DNA from: Ruegeria sp. THAF33
GTDB taxonomy: Bacteria > Pseudomonadota > Alphaproteobacteria > Rhodobacterales > Rhodobacteraceae
NCBI RefSeq assembly: GCF_009363615.1
Contig: NZ_CP045385.1
Coordinates: 372,001 to 436,000, forward strand
DNA: 64,000 nt
Direction: 5' to 3'
Positions 26,198-35,064 of the stretch are shown here, one piece after another; positions within the stretch are counted from its first letter, which is position 1, and every line of letters starts with the position of its first letter. Below the pieces are notes generated by a model. The model made no database searches, was not told the DNA's origin, and saw only the letters and a program-made list of their open reading frames with translations. A program made the translations under genes and the position numbers.

Positions 26198-26361
26198 TTG
26201 GCCACGACCCTCAATCAATCATGAACAGAAACGCGGGCGCGTGCTGCGTTCCGGTGCCCAGAACGTAAAACAGGAGTTTGGCGAAAAGGGAATAGGCCTT
26301 GCGGCTTCGTGCTGACGGCTGGCAAGGACATCTGGCATCGGCCGCATGGCGCCAAAGAGGG

Positions 26362-27270
26362 TTACTCTAACGGCGAGCCTGTCGGTGACGCGGGCACGGC
26401 CTTGAGATAGGCCGCAATCGCCAGACGGTCGTCATCCGTAAGGCGGGATGTGTTTTCGATGACTTCCACCATCTCACCACCCGCGCTGTCATAATCCGGC
26501 GTGAAGCCGGATTTCAGATATTCGGCAATATCAGCCTCGGACCAATCCAGTTGGGCAGAAGTCAGACCGGGGATGCGTCCCTTTCCGCTGGGGTTTGGCG
26601 CACCTGTCAGCCAGAGATCGCGTTTCAGGCCTCCTAACCCGTTACGCGGCGTGTGGCATTCTGCGCAATGTCCCAACGCCTCTACCAGGTACCGGCCTTG
26701 AATTTGCTGGTCAGTCAGATCGCCTTGCACAACCCAGCCCGGTTTCAGATACAACAGCTTCCACCCGCCCAGCCCACGTCGAATATTGAAAGGAAAGCCA
26801 ACCTCGTGCGCTGCGCTTTGGGTTGGAACCGCCGGCAGAGTACCGAGGAAGGCATGCAGTGAAACAACGTCCTCGGCTGACATGTTGGCGTAGGACGTAT
26901 AGGGAAATGCGGGAAAATAGTGCTGTCCTTCGGGGCCGGTCCCGTGAAGCAAAGCATTGGCCAGATCCAATGCGGACCACGACCCGATGCCGGCAACCGG
27001 ATCACTGGATATGTTCGGGGCTATGAACGTGCCGAAATCCGACGCAAACCGACGACCGCCAGCGAGCACCAGCTTTTCCTCACCCGTTGCGTTCGGTGCA
27101 GAATGACAGGACGCGCATCCAGCCGCGTAAAACACCGCCTCACCTCGACTGAGATCAGGGACAATCCCGTTCAGTTGTGTCTGGTCAACTGTTTTCGGAC
27201 GGGTCAGCACCAAACCGACCAACCCGACCAGTACAGCGATACCTGCGGCGAAAATGAACAAACGCCGCAT
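26362..27270 (-). CDS. Diheme cytochrome c
   Basis: 302 residues from ATG 27270, chosen because AGGAG (27279-27283) lies 8 nt upstream. One N-terminal membrane helix (LFIFAAGIAVLVGLVGLVLT) anchors it to the periplasmic side. Two heme motifs are seen, CASCH and CAECH, about 140 residues apart, each with a following region that could supply the axial Met. It resembles the cytochrome subunits of alcohol or sorbitol dehydrogenases and electron-transfer diheme proteins. It follows the cytochrome c' gene by 13 bp and is probably co-transcribed; the two may form one electron-transfer chain. Confidence 0.93.
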   Translation of the reverse strand: MRRLFIFAAGIAVLVGLVGLVLTRPKTVDQTQLNGIVPDLSRGEAVFYAAGCASCHSAPNATGEEKLVLAGGRRFASDFGTFIAPNISSDPVAGIGSWSALDLANALLHGTGPEGQHYFPAFPYTSYANMSAEDVVSLHAFLGTLPAVPTQSAAHEVGFPFNIRRGLGGWKLLYLKPGWVVQGDLTDQQIQGRYLVEALGHCAECHTPRNGLGGLKRDLWLTGAPNPSGKGRIPGLTSAQLDWSEADIAEYLKSGFTPDYDSAGGEMVEVIENTSRLTDDDRLAIAAYLKAVPASPTGSPLE

Positions 27271-27283
27271 GGCCAGCGCTCCT

Positions 27284-27751
27284 TTAGTCTTTCGGCGCCC
27301 TGTAAGCTTTGTGACAGGCCGAGCACGATCCGCCCAGATCACCCATCGCCGCCTTCAGGGCATCGACATCCTGGCCTGCCGCCGCTTGCATCGCAACCGC
27401 GGCTTCGGCCATGGCCTGACCCTTTGCGCTTACATCCGGGAAGTTCTCCCAGATGGCTGGCAAGGCTCGGGTGGACGGGTCGGACGCATTGTCGGATCCG
27501 GCAGGCCACATCGCAGATTGATCGATCTGCGTCAGAACAACCAGGTTGTTTGCGGCCCGTGTTGCTGCTTCGGCATCATATTCAACCTCTCCCTTGGCCA
27601 TGCCGCCCAATGTGCCAAGGTTGAAGGCATAAAGCTGCATGATTGAGGTCCGAGCCTTCACCGCAGGATTTTCGCTTTCATGGGCGATGGCTGATCCAAT
27701 GATGGCTACCGACAACAAACCTGTAGCAACGGCCGGGATTTTCTTGATCAT
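27284..27751 (-). CDS. Cytochrome c' (class II c-type cytochrome)
   Basis: 155 residues with signal peptide (KIPAVATGLLSVAIIGSAIA). Four-helix-bundle type, with the single heme motif CSACH close to the C-terminus, diagnostic of class II cytochromes c. Such proteins bind NO or CO or act as periplasmic electron carriers. First gene of a two-cytochrome operon; the LysR gene is divergent 86 bp away with a dyad between them. Confidence 0.93.
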   Translation of the reverse strand: MIKKIPAVATGLLSVAIIGSAIAHESENPAVKARTSIMQLYAFNLGTLGGMAKGEVEYDAEAATRAANNLVVLTQIDQSAMWPAGSDNASDPSTRALPAIWENFPDVSAKGQAMAEAAVAMQAAAGQDVDALKAAMGDLGGSCSACHKAYRAPKD

Positions 27752-27789
27752 TGTGCGTCTCCCTGTTCAATGCGTCGGATATTAACCTG

Positions 27790-27811
27790 AACAATTTTTC
27801 TTGTAATTGTT
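27790..27811. promoter_or_regulatory. Inverted repeat in cytochrome/LysR divergent promoter
   Basis: AACAATT (27790-27796) and AATTGTT (27805-27811), perfect 7-bp arms with an 8-nt spacer, in the 86-bp gap between the cytochrome c' and LysR genes. It fits an operator for the adjacent LysR regulator. Confidence 0.5.
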
Positions 27812-27837
27812 TGTTATTCGTCGTTCCTTGTTAATTT

Positions 27838-28683
27838 ATGCACAACCAAAACTGGGATGATCTTCGATACGCGCTGGCCGTAAGGAAACACGGATCACTG
27901 AATGCGGCTGCCGGGGCGCTGGGTGTCACTCATGCAACGGTGCTGCGCAGAGTCGCCGCGCTTGAAAAACGTTTTGGATGCGTGATCTTTCAAAAACACC
28001 CGTCAGGGTACACCGCCCTGCCCGAGGCCAGAGCAATTCTTTCGGCGATGGAAAGCGTTGAAGAGGCCGTACTTTCCGTAGAGCGGGCAATAGTGGGGGC
28101 AAACCGGTCCCCCGCGGGTCAGGTCCGCATTGCGTCCACGGACAGCCTTTGCCAGCTTGTACTGCCCCAAATACTGACCGAGATATCGCGGCTCTACCCC
28201 GACTTGGAACTGACTTTGTTAAGCGGCAACAGCCATCATGATCTGTCGAGGCTGACCGCGGACATCGCCGTGCGACCCTCGATCAAACTTGAAGAAGGGC
28301 TTGTCAGCGAACGTGCAGGAACCCTGTCATTCGGCGTTTTTGACGACGGTTCCCCAAACCGAAAATGGATGAGGCTTGATGGGGCGTTGAGTCGCTCGCT
28401 TCCCGCCAAATGGCTGGCCGAACATGTCAGTGCCGATGAAATGGCCAACGGGGCAGACAGCTTTTTGGTGCTTCAGCAGATGGCGGCCTCCGGGGCGGGC
28501 AAAGCGTTTCTGCCCTCGTTTATTGGGAATGCGGATCCTCGGCTTCATCGGTCGTCAGAAATTGATCCCGGAATAGATGTTCCGCTCTGGGTGGCGACTC
28601 TGGACGAGATAGCGCGCACTCCCAGATTTGCCATTGTGCAAAGAGCTTTGGTTGAACGCCTGTCCATTGCTCTGCCGGGGTGA
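27838..28683 (+). CDS. LysR-type transcriptional regulator
   Basis: 281 residues. N-terminal winged helix-turn-helix (about 5-65: LRYALAVRKHGSLNAAAGAL, then HATVLRRVAALEKRFGCVIF) and a substrate-binding-like effector domain (from about 90). Divergent from the cytochrome genes, the usual arrangement for a LysR protein controlling its neighbour and itself. Effector unknown. Confidence 0.93.
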   Translation: MHNQNWDDLRYALAVRKHGSLNAAAGALGVTHATVLRRVAALEKRFGCVIFQKHPSGYTALPEARAILSAMESVEEAVLSVERAIVGANRSPAGQVRIASTDSLCQLVLPQILTEISRLYPDLELTLLSGNSHHDLSRLTADIAVRPSIKLEEGLVSERAGTLSFGVFDDGSPNRKWMRLDGALSRSLPAKWLAEHVSADEMANGADSFLVLQQMAASGAGKAFLPSFIGNADPRLHRSSEIDPGIDVPLWVATLDEIARTPRFAIVQRALVERLSIALPG

Positions 28684-28931
28684 CAAAAAAATACTCGCCC
28701 GTAGGTGTGGCTCCTCCGAGGACGGCTTTGGGCCGATGCGCTGGTCGTCTGGACGGAGTTTTGAGCGAACTCCGTGTACCTCCTGCAAGGCCACGCGTGC
28801 CTTCTGTCCGCCGCCTGCGCGATTGCGCGATCAAGGGGTCGACATGATCCAAATTCTGAAACGGAACGCTGATGAGTTCAGACCAAGGTCGGTGGTGCGG
28901 TCAGGGATTGTCGTTCATAGTTGAACACGAA

Positions 28932-30335
28932 ATGAGACCCGAGATTTCCGATCTGTCAGTTCGCAATTGGTCATTGTCGCGAGTTTTCCTTGCGGCCTGC
29001 ATTGTCGTGATGGGAACGGCCACCGCGATAGTTGGCGTATGGGTGTCAAATCGGATCGAGAATGCAGTTGTGCAAAATTCTGCCAATTCCGCAGCGCTGT
29101 ATATGGAGAGCATCGTATCCCCTCTCAGCCAGGAACTTGCATACGGGGATCGTCTTTCCGATCAAGCGAGGCGGGCGCTGGACGAAATATTCATGACCCA
29201 GCCAATGCGGGACCGCATTGTGTCCTTCAAGTTTTGGAAACAAGGCGGCGTGATCGCGCACGCGTCGGATCCAACCATCATTGGACGCCGTTTCGACCCG
29301 ACTGACGATCTGAGCCGAGCCTGGAGCGGAGAGATTTCGGGTTCTTTCGAAGATCTCGACCATGCTGAAAGCGCCGCAGAAGCAGCACTTGGGATCCCGC
29401 TACTTGAAGTGTACAGCCCGATCCGAGAACTCTGGTCAGGAGATATCATTGCAGTTGCAGAGTTTTACGAGAAAGCTGAACAGCTGGAAGTTGATATGGC
29501 CAGAGCCCGCCGGACAAGCTGGCTGGTCGTCGGGTCAGCATTTACAGCAAGTACAATCGTGCTGTTTTCCATCGTGGCAATCGGTGACAACACCATTCGA
29601 CGTCAGGGGCGCCTGTTGGAGCGGCGTCTGAAAGAGAGTGAGCAGATGGCAGAGCAGAACGCCAGGCTGCGGTCGCGCGTGGTCGAAGCGTCGGAACGAT
29701 ATGCCACGCAAACAGACCGATTTCTGAAGAAGCTTGGTTCCGAGCTTCACGACGGTCCCGCTCAATATCTGTCCCTCGCAGCCCTCAGGTTGGAGGCGGC
29801 ATTCTCGGACAGGCCTGAAAAGCCTGCGGAGGCCGAGGAGATTCAACAGTCTTTGCAGAAGTCCTTGGCCGAAATTCGAGCGTTGTCGCGGGGGTTGTCC
29901 GCTCCGGACATCGACAATCTGGCGCTGATTGATGTGGTGAAAAGAGCGATAGAAGATCACTCGGAACACAGCCCATTGCGGCCGGATGTTTCACTTCAGG
30001 GAAGCCAGACGATCGAGTTGTCCGTGTCCGACAAGCTGTGTGTTTTCCGGTTCCTTCAGGAAACGCTTTCCAATGCCGCCAGGTATGCTCCGAATTCTCG
30101 ATGCACCGTCATTTGCGAGGCGCATAACGATCGGGTCGTCATTCATGTCAACGATGAGGGGCCCGGATTTGACCCCTCGGACGGAAAAGTACTGCGTGAC
30201 GATGGAGGCCAGGGGCTCTTGGGCTTGCGAGATCGGGTTGAGAGTATCGGCGGCAGGTTCGAAGTCAGGTCAAGCCCTGGCAAAGGCACCTCTGTCACAA
30301 TGACACTATTTCCCAGAAAGATGAGTACGTCATGA
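28932..30335 (+). CDS. NarL-type sensor histidine kinase
   Basis: 467 residues from ATG 28932; ATG 28872 is also in frame. Two membrane helices (about 12-36 and 198-220) enclose a periplasmic sensor of about 150 residues without recognisable motif. Cytoplasmic part: coiled-coil linker, HisKA_3-type phosphoacceptor ELHDGPAQYL, N-box ETLSNAARYA, DEGPGFDP and GLLGLRDRVESIGG of the ATPase domain. It phosphorylates the response regulator encoded next (ATGA overlap). Signal unknown; proximity to cytochromes hints at a redox-related signal, only as inference. Confidence 0.93.
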   Translation: MRPEISDLSVRNWSLSRVFLAACIVVMGTATAIVGVWVSNRIENAVVQNSANSAALYMESIVSPLSQELAYGDRLSDQARRALDEIFMTQPMRDRIVSFKFWKQGGVIAHASDPTIIGRRFDPTDDLSRAWSGEISGSFEDLDHAESAAEAALGIPLLEVYSPIRELWSGDIIAVAEFYEKAEQLEVDMARARRTSWLVVGSAFTASTIVLFSIVAIGDNTIRRQGRLLERRLKESEQMAEQNARLRSRVVEASERYATQTDRFLKKLGSELHDGPAQYLSLAALRLEAAFSDRPEKPAEAEEIQQSLQKSLAEIRALSRGLSAPDIDNLALIDVVKRAIEDHSEHSPLRPDVSLQGSQTIELSVSDKLCVFRFLQETLSNAARYAPNSRCTVICEAHNDRVVIHVNDEGPGFDPSDGKVLRDDGGQGLLGLRDRVESIGGRFEVRSSPGKGTSVTMTLFPRKMSTS

Positions 30336-30979
30336 CAACATCTGTCGTAATAGCGGATGATCACCCGATTTTCAGGGACGGTTTGCACCGGACATTGGAC
30401 GAAGCCGATGGGTTCGAAGTTCTCGCTGCCGGCTCGAGCGCGGATGAGGCAATTTCACTTGTCGGCATTCATCAACCTGACATCGCCATCCTTGATCTTT
30501 CGATGCCCGGGGGCGGCATTAGTGCGACGCGAAAAATCGCGGCCATGGCAAACCCGCCATTCATCGCGATACTGACGGTCTCGGAAAACAACAGTGACGT
30601 TGCGGATGCTTTGGAAGCAGGGGCAATCGGCTACATCGTCAAAGGTGTGACGGCTAGCGAACTGACGGCTTCACTGCGCAGCATCGCCGCAGGTGAAGGA
30701 TTCGTGTCACCCGGGTTGGCCTCGCGCGTGCTGCTTCAGATCAACAGAGAGGCAGAAGCTTCCAAAGACGGTGATGTTCTGGATGATCTCACGCATCGCG
30801 AGGAAGAAATACTTCGACGTGTGGCGAAGGGGATGAGCAATCGGGAGATCGCAGATCAACTGGATCTTCAGGAAAAAACCGTAAAGCACTATATGACGGC
30901 AATCCTGTCCAAGCTCCACGCCCGAAACCGGGTCGAGGCCGCGCTGATCGCGCACGATGCTTGGGGCAAGACCGACTAA
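30332..30979 (+). CDS. LuxR/NarL-type response regulator
   Basis: 215 residues. Receiver domain with phosphoacceptor Asp in AILDLSMPGG (about residue 54), Thr in ILTVSEN and Lys in GYIVKGV. C-terminal LuxR helix-turn-helix (LTHREEEILRRVAKGMSNRE, then EKTVKHYMTAIL). Cognate partner of the overlapping histidine kinase gene. Confidence 0.95.
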   Translation: MTTSVVIADDHPIFRDGLHRTLDEADGFEVLAAGSSADEAISLVGIHQPDIAILDLSMPGGGISATRKIAAMANPPFIAILTVSENNSDVADALEAGAIGYIVKGVTASELTASLRSIAAGEGFVSPGLASRVLLQINREAEASKDGDVLDDLTHREEEILRRVAKGMSNREIADQLDLQEKTVKHYMTAILSKLHARNRVEAALIAHDAWGKTD

Positions 30980-31216
30980 ACCATGGGTCAAACGTGATTG
31001 CATGCTCAATGCGGGCCCTATCACTTCGAAAAACGCGTGCACCCGGGATCTAAGATTTCAGTTTCGTGCCGGCAGATCCAGTTGGTGGCAAGCTTTGTTG
31101 CACATGTTCGCCCTTGCGCTGTACCACCTCAAAGCGCATGCCCAAAGTGATCTGTCGGTCAGGGCCCTGGCGACACTGGCCGCGACCGGATGGCGTGGTT
31201 CGGCGGATCTTTTGGC

Positions 31217-32140
31217 CTAACTCTCAGGCCTGTGTTGGAATCCATCCAAATAGGGGTCGGATTTGAGACGCTTGGCCGCAAAATCGACAAAGGCGCGCAC
31301 TTTTGCAGACACGGTGCGGCCCTCTTGATGCACGAGATGGATGGGGATCTCGGGTGGTTCATACGAATTCAGAACGGTTCTGAGCCGCCCCTCCGCAACG
31401 TAGGGTGCAACCTGATAGGATAAAAGCCGCCCGATGCCATGCCCTTGCAGCGCCAGCTCGATCACCGCGTCATTGGTGTTCATGCTGATGCGCGGGTTCA
31501 CGCGCTTTGTCACGACCGTTTCGCTTTTTTGAAAATGCCATTGGGCCGAGGCGTGCAGGGCAGTTGAGTTTATGATCGCATGATTGGCCAAGTCGTCGGG
31601 TGTGTCTGGTTCGCCGCGCGCATCGAGATATGCCGGAGCGGCAAACACGACCTGCCTCACCGCGCCGCATCTCACCGCCATCAGGCTTGAATCTGCAAGG
31701 TTTCCGATCCTGATGCCGACGTCGAGGCCCTCATCCACCAGATTGACCACGCGGTCCACATAGAGAGTGCGCGCGGAGAGCTTTGGATGCAGTTCCAGAA
31801 ATTCACCCAGAATCGGAGTGACGAACATACGGCCGAACAACACCGATGCGGTCACGCTGAGTTCCCCGGTCGGTTCGGCATAGGATCCGACGGCGGCACG
31901 CTCTGCCTCCTCGAGATCCATCAAAATGCGTCTGGCATCTTCAAAAAACCTTCGCCCGCTGTCCGTCAGCATGACTGATCGCGTGGTGCGCACAAAAAGA
32001 CGAAGCCCCAGGCTGTCCTCCAGCATGGAGACCAGTCGGGTTACCGTTGGTGGCGACATATTGAGGTGGCGCGCTGCGGCAGCAAAGCCATTCAGCTCGG
32101 CCACCTTCACAAAAACGCTCAGTGCGTGAAATCTATCCAA
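31217..32140 (-). CDS. LysR-type transcriptional regulator
   Basis: 307 residues if started at TTG 32140, giving the typical N-terminus (start)DRFHALSVFVKVAELNGFAA; an ATG at 32176 in frame would add 12 atypical residues across a perfect dyad. Helix-turn-helix residues about 5-62 (AAARHLNMSPPTVTRLVSML), effector domain from about 90. Divergent from the flavin-binding-protein gene and probably its regulator. Confidence 0.92.
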   Translation of the reverse strand: MDRFHALSVFVKVAELNGFAAAARHLNMSPPTVTRLVSMLEDSLGLRLFVRTTRSVMLTDSGRRFFEDARRILMDLEEAERAAVGSYAEPTGELSVTASVLFGRMFVTPILGEFLELHPKLSARTLYVDRVVNLVDEGLDVGIRIGNLADSSLMAVRCGAVRQVVFAAPAYLDARGEPDTPDDLANHAIINSTALHASAQWHFQKSETVVTKRVNPRISMNTNDAVIELALQGHGIGRLLSYQVAPYVAEGRLRTVLNSYEPPEIPIHLVHQEGRTVSAKVRAFVDFAAKRLKSDPYLDGFQHRPES

Positions 32141-32145
32141 ACAAC

Positions 32146-32164
32146 TATTCCATATTTTGGAATA
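32146..32164. promoter_or_regulatory. Perfect dyad upstream of LysR gene
   Basis: TATTCCA (32146-32152), 5-nt spacer, TGGAATA (32158-32164). It lies between the divergent LysR and flavin-protein genes, right at the LysR start, and contains T-N11-A spacings. Likely autoregulatory operator. Confidence 0.55.
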
Positions 32165-32257
32165 ATATATTGCCAAATAGGGATATTCTGCAACACCAAG
32201 GCTTTGACTAGCTTCACCTCAACCCCAGGGCTCTGCCCGGTTGAGACGGAGAATTCA

Positions 32258-32884
32258 ATGACACGCCCATTTGCAGAAATCAGTTTTACGCCTTCCGTAC
32301 GTGCAACACAGGCCAAGAACGGATCGGCTGAAGGCTACGCAAAGTTTCTGGCCGGCGCCGTTCAGGAAGACCTCATCAGCCCGGTCGAAGCCAGCTTCAT
32401 CGCACAAAGGGACGGCTTCTATCAGGCGACCGCCTCTGAAACCGGCTGGCCTTATGTTCAATTCCGCGGCGGACCGGCAGGCTTTCTGAAAGTGCTGGAT
32501 GAACGGACGCTGGCCTACGCAGATTTTCGCGGCAACCGGCAATATCTGAGCGCAGGTAACCTGCTGAACAACGACCGCATTTCTCTGATCCTGATGGACT
32601 ATCCCAACCGGAGACGCCTCAAGATCTGGGGCCGGGCGAAACTTGTTGATGGCGCGGATGATCCGGCCCTGATGCAACGTTTGCATGACCCGAATTACAG
32701 GGGCCACCCAGAGCGGGCCATTGTGATCAAGCTTGAAGCGATGGACTGGAACTGCCCGCAGCACATCCCCCAACGCCTGACCCTGGAAGAGTTTGAAGAG
32801 CACATGGCGCCGCTTCGCGATGAACTGGCGGAACTGAAAGCTCAAAACGCAGAGCGCAACGAAAAGCCCGGCCATAAACGCTGA
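32258..32884 (+). CDS. Pyridoxamine-phosphate-oxidase-like flavin protein
   Basis: 208 residues from ATG 32258 with GGAG upstream. Split-barrel flavin-binding fold of the PNPOx family: ATASETGWPYVQFRGGPAGF, RTLAYADFRGNRQYLSAGNL and RRRLKIWGRAKLV. Related proteins with this layout reduce small molecules using FMN or accompany oxidative-stress genes; the substrate is unknown. The C-terminus is a charged helix. Same strand as the hydrolase and PhzF-like genes that follow, so probably an operon. Confidence 0.85.
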   Translation: MTRPFAEISFTPSVRATQAKNGSAEGYAKFLAGAVQEDLISPVEASFIAQRDGFYQATASETGWPYVQFRGGPAGFLKVLDERTLAYADFRGNRQYLSAGNLLNNDRISLILMDYPNRRRLKIWGRAKLVDGADDPALMQRLHDPNYRGHPERAIVIKLEAMDWNCPQHIPQRLTLEEFEEHMAPLRDELAELKAQNAERNEKPGHKR

Positions 32885-32942
32885 CCGATGCTGAACCCCG
32901 CGCGTTCAGACGCGCCCCAAAACCCCAAGAAAGGAAATACCC

Positions 32943-33923
32943 ATGTCGCGCAATTTGAAATCCATCCTCAGCGCCAGTCTTCTCGCGCTTACCATCGCGG
33001 TGCCATTAACTCCGGCCCCTGCAATCGCAAGTGAGACCGGCATTGAAGCCACCCAAGCGGTCAGTTTCCGCGCAGAAAAAATCGGCGAGGTCAATATCGC
33101 CTATCGTGAGGCCGGAGACCCGAGCAGGCCAACCGTTCTGTTGCTTCATGGGTTTCCGACCTCGTCACATATGTTCCGCAACCTTATCCCCGAGCTGGCC
33201 AAGCACTATCACGTGATTGCGCCCGATTTCCCCGGATTTGGGGCGTCGGACATGCCGCAAGCCGAAGATTTCGAGTATTCCTTTGCGAATATCGCCGAAA
33301 TCATGACCTCCCTGCTGGATCGGAAGGGTGTCGATCAATACGCGGTCTATCTGATGGACTATGGTGCCCCGGTTGGATTCCGGATGTTTGCCGAACAGCC
33401 CGAACGGGTCACCGGCTTCGTCATTCAGAACGGCAATGCGTATGAGGAAGGGCTGCGTGAATTCTGGGACCCGATCAAAGCCTATTGGGCCGACCCCTCG
33501 AAAGAGAATGGCGACCAGCTTCGTGGGTTTCTTACTCTGGATGCGACCAAGTGGCAGTTCACCCACGGTGTACAGAGGCCGGAACTGATCAGCCCGGACA
33601 ACTATTGGCACGTCCAATACCTGCTTGATCGCGAAGGCAATCAGGAGGTGCAACTTGAACTGTTCCTGGACTACGGCACCAACGTTGCCGAGTACCCGAA
33701 ATGGCAGGCGTTGTTTCGTGAACATCAACCACCTGCGCTGCTGATGTGGGGTAAGAACGATCACATCTTTCCGGCCGAAGGCGCCCTACCCTATCAACGC
33801 GACCTGAAGGATCTTAAGTTTCACCTGCTCGATACCGGACACTTCGCGCTGGAGGAATATGGGCCTGAAATTGCGGAACGGATGACCGCATTCCTGAATC
33901 GCATCACCGCCACCGGCAACTGA
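32943..33923 (+). CDS. Exported alpha/beta hydrolase with Asp nucleophile
   Basis: 326 residues. Signal peptide ([17 protein letters not shown]) directs it to the periplasm. Alpha/beta-hydrolase fold: oxyanion [19 protein letters not shown], the nucleophile elbow with Asp (LMDYGAP, about residue 139), acid Asp in WGKNDHIFP and catalytic His in [10 protein letters not shown]. An Asp nucleophile is typical of haloalkane dehalogenases, epoxide hydrolases and haloacetate dehalogenases rather than esterases. Export of such an enzyme is less common. Preceded by AAGAAAGGAA. Confidence 0.9.
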   Translation: MSRNLKSILSASLLALTIAVPLTPAPAIASETGIEATQAVSFRAEKIGEVNIAYREAGDPSRPTVLLLHGFPTSSHMFRNLIPELAKHYHVIAPDFPGFGASDMPQAEDFEYSFANIAEIMTSLLDRKGVDQYAVYLMDYGAPVGFRMFAEQPERVTGFVIQNGNAYEEGLREFWDPIKAYWADPSKENGDQLRGFLTLDATKWQFTHGVQRPELISPDNYWHVQYLLDREGNQEVQLELFLDYGTNVAEYPKWQALFREHQPPALLMWGKNDHIFPAEGALPYQRDLKDLKFHLLDTGHFALEEYGPEIAERMTAFLNRITATGN

Positions 33924-33932
33924 TGCGCAACT

Positions 33933-33959
33933 GGCCGCGCCTCGATCAAGGGCGCGGCC
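33933..33959. other. Intergenic GC hairpin between hydrolase and PhzF-like genes
   Basis: Perfect 9-bp stem GGCCGCGCC/GGCGCGGCC with a 9-nt loop. No T-run follows (TCATG), so it is more likely a pause or mRNA-stabilising hairpin than a strong terminator. Confidence 0.5.
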
Positions 33960-33978
33960 TCATGTTTGGAGACGATCA

Positions 33979-34887
33979 ATGAACACGCAAGCAAACACTG
34001 CCAAGGAAGTCACGGTTGAAATCGTGCACGGGTTTGTCGGCGGTGGCACCGGAGGAAATCCCGCAGGCGTCGTTCTGGACGCTGATGATCTGAGCGCGCA
34101 AGATATGCAAACCGTGGCGGCAAGAGTTGGATTGTCCGAGACGGCGTTTGTCTCGCGATCCGAGACGGAAGGCTTCAAGCTGGATTTCTTCACACCGAAC
34201 CGGCGCATCGCTCGTTGCGGTCATGCACAATCGCCGCCTTCTCTCACCTTGATGCGCTTGGCCGGATCCCCAGCCGATACGTCAAAGGAAACTATTGATG
34301 GCCCCAGGTGCATACTCACGAAAGACGGCGCCGCCTATATGGAACAATTGGCCCCACGCTACTCGGGTGCTCAGGAATGGATCGAAAAGGGCGTGAAACT
34401 CGACGATGTGCTGAGCTCTCTCGGGGTCGACAAAACTGACCTGGATCAGAGGTTTGCTCCGGTTTTGGTCAACACCGGCAACAGCTTCATCCTCGTCGGT
34501 CTTTCGGATGCGGCGAGCCTTGCCAAAATCAGACCAGATTTGGCCAAAATCAAGCAAATCAGCGAGCAACTGGATCTGATTGGCTATTATGTATTAACGA
34601 AAGACCCTTCAATCACCAGCCGGAACGCCACAACCCGTATGTTCGCACCCAGATACGCGATAGATGAAGAAGCCGCCACGTGGATGGCAGCCGGGCCACT
34701 TGCATGCGTGTTGCATGATTTCGGCGGCACGTCTCAGCGATCATTTGAAATCGAACAAGGGGTGTTTATGAACCCGGCAAGCCCGAGCCTGATAAAGGTC
34801 GAACTTGACATCGAGAATGGTGCGATCACGGGCCTCATGGCGGGTGGTTACGGAAAAGCCATGACCTCGGCCCGGATTGCTTTGTGA
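33979..34887 (+). CDS. PhzF-family isomerase-like protein with internal double frameshift
   Basis: 302 residues. PhzF/diaminopimelate-epimerase fold: N-terminal GGTGGNPAGVVLDADDL, catalytic Glu in GLSETAFVSRS, FFTPNRRIARCGHA, and matching C-terminal part (DFGGTSQRSFEIEQGVFMNP). Between about 34226 and 34270 the frame reads QSPPSLTLMRLAGS where the family has a T-I-A-A-F-type helix; the neighbouring frame reads IAAFSHLDALGRIP over the same bases. So one base is missing near 34226-34229 and one extra C lies in the C-run 34268-34271, and together they restore the frame. The Gly-His-Ala-Thr region is functionally important, so the protein may be impaired, or the two indels may be sequence errors. 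Confidence 0.82.
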   Translation: MNTQANTAKEVTVEIVHGFVGGGTGGNPAGVVLDADDLSAQDMQTVAARVGLSETAFVSRSETEGFKLDFFTPNRRIARCGHAQSPPSLTLMRLAGSPADTSKETIDGPRCILTKDGAAYMEQLAPRYSGAQEWIEKGVKLDDVLSSLGVDKTDLDQRFAPVLVNTGNSFILVGLSDAASLAKIRPDLAKIKQISEQLDLIGYYVLTKDPSITSRNATTRMFAPRYAIDEEAATWMAAGPLACVLHDFGGTSQRSFEIEQGVFMNPASPSLIKVELDIENGAITGLMAGGYGKAMTSARIAL

Positions 34888-35064
34888 CGCGAAAAGGCCA
34901 GGTGTGTCCGCAGCACCAGCTTTGGATGCGCCCAGGTCCTTGAGCGCGAATACGTCTCGTCGAAGGGTCCAGCGACGGGACCTTAGTCAGCGCGGTGCGA
35001 GGCCCGGTCGCCCGCAGCCCAAATTGAAACCGGCCATTGCGGACAATGTAGAAGCTTGCGATTC

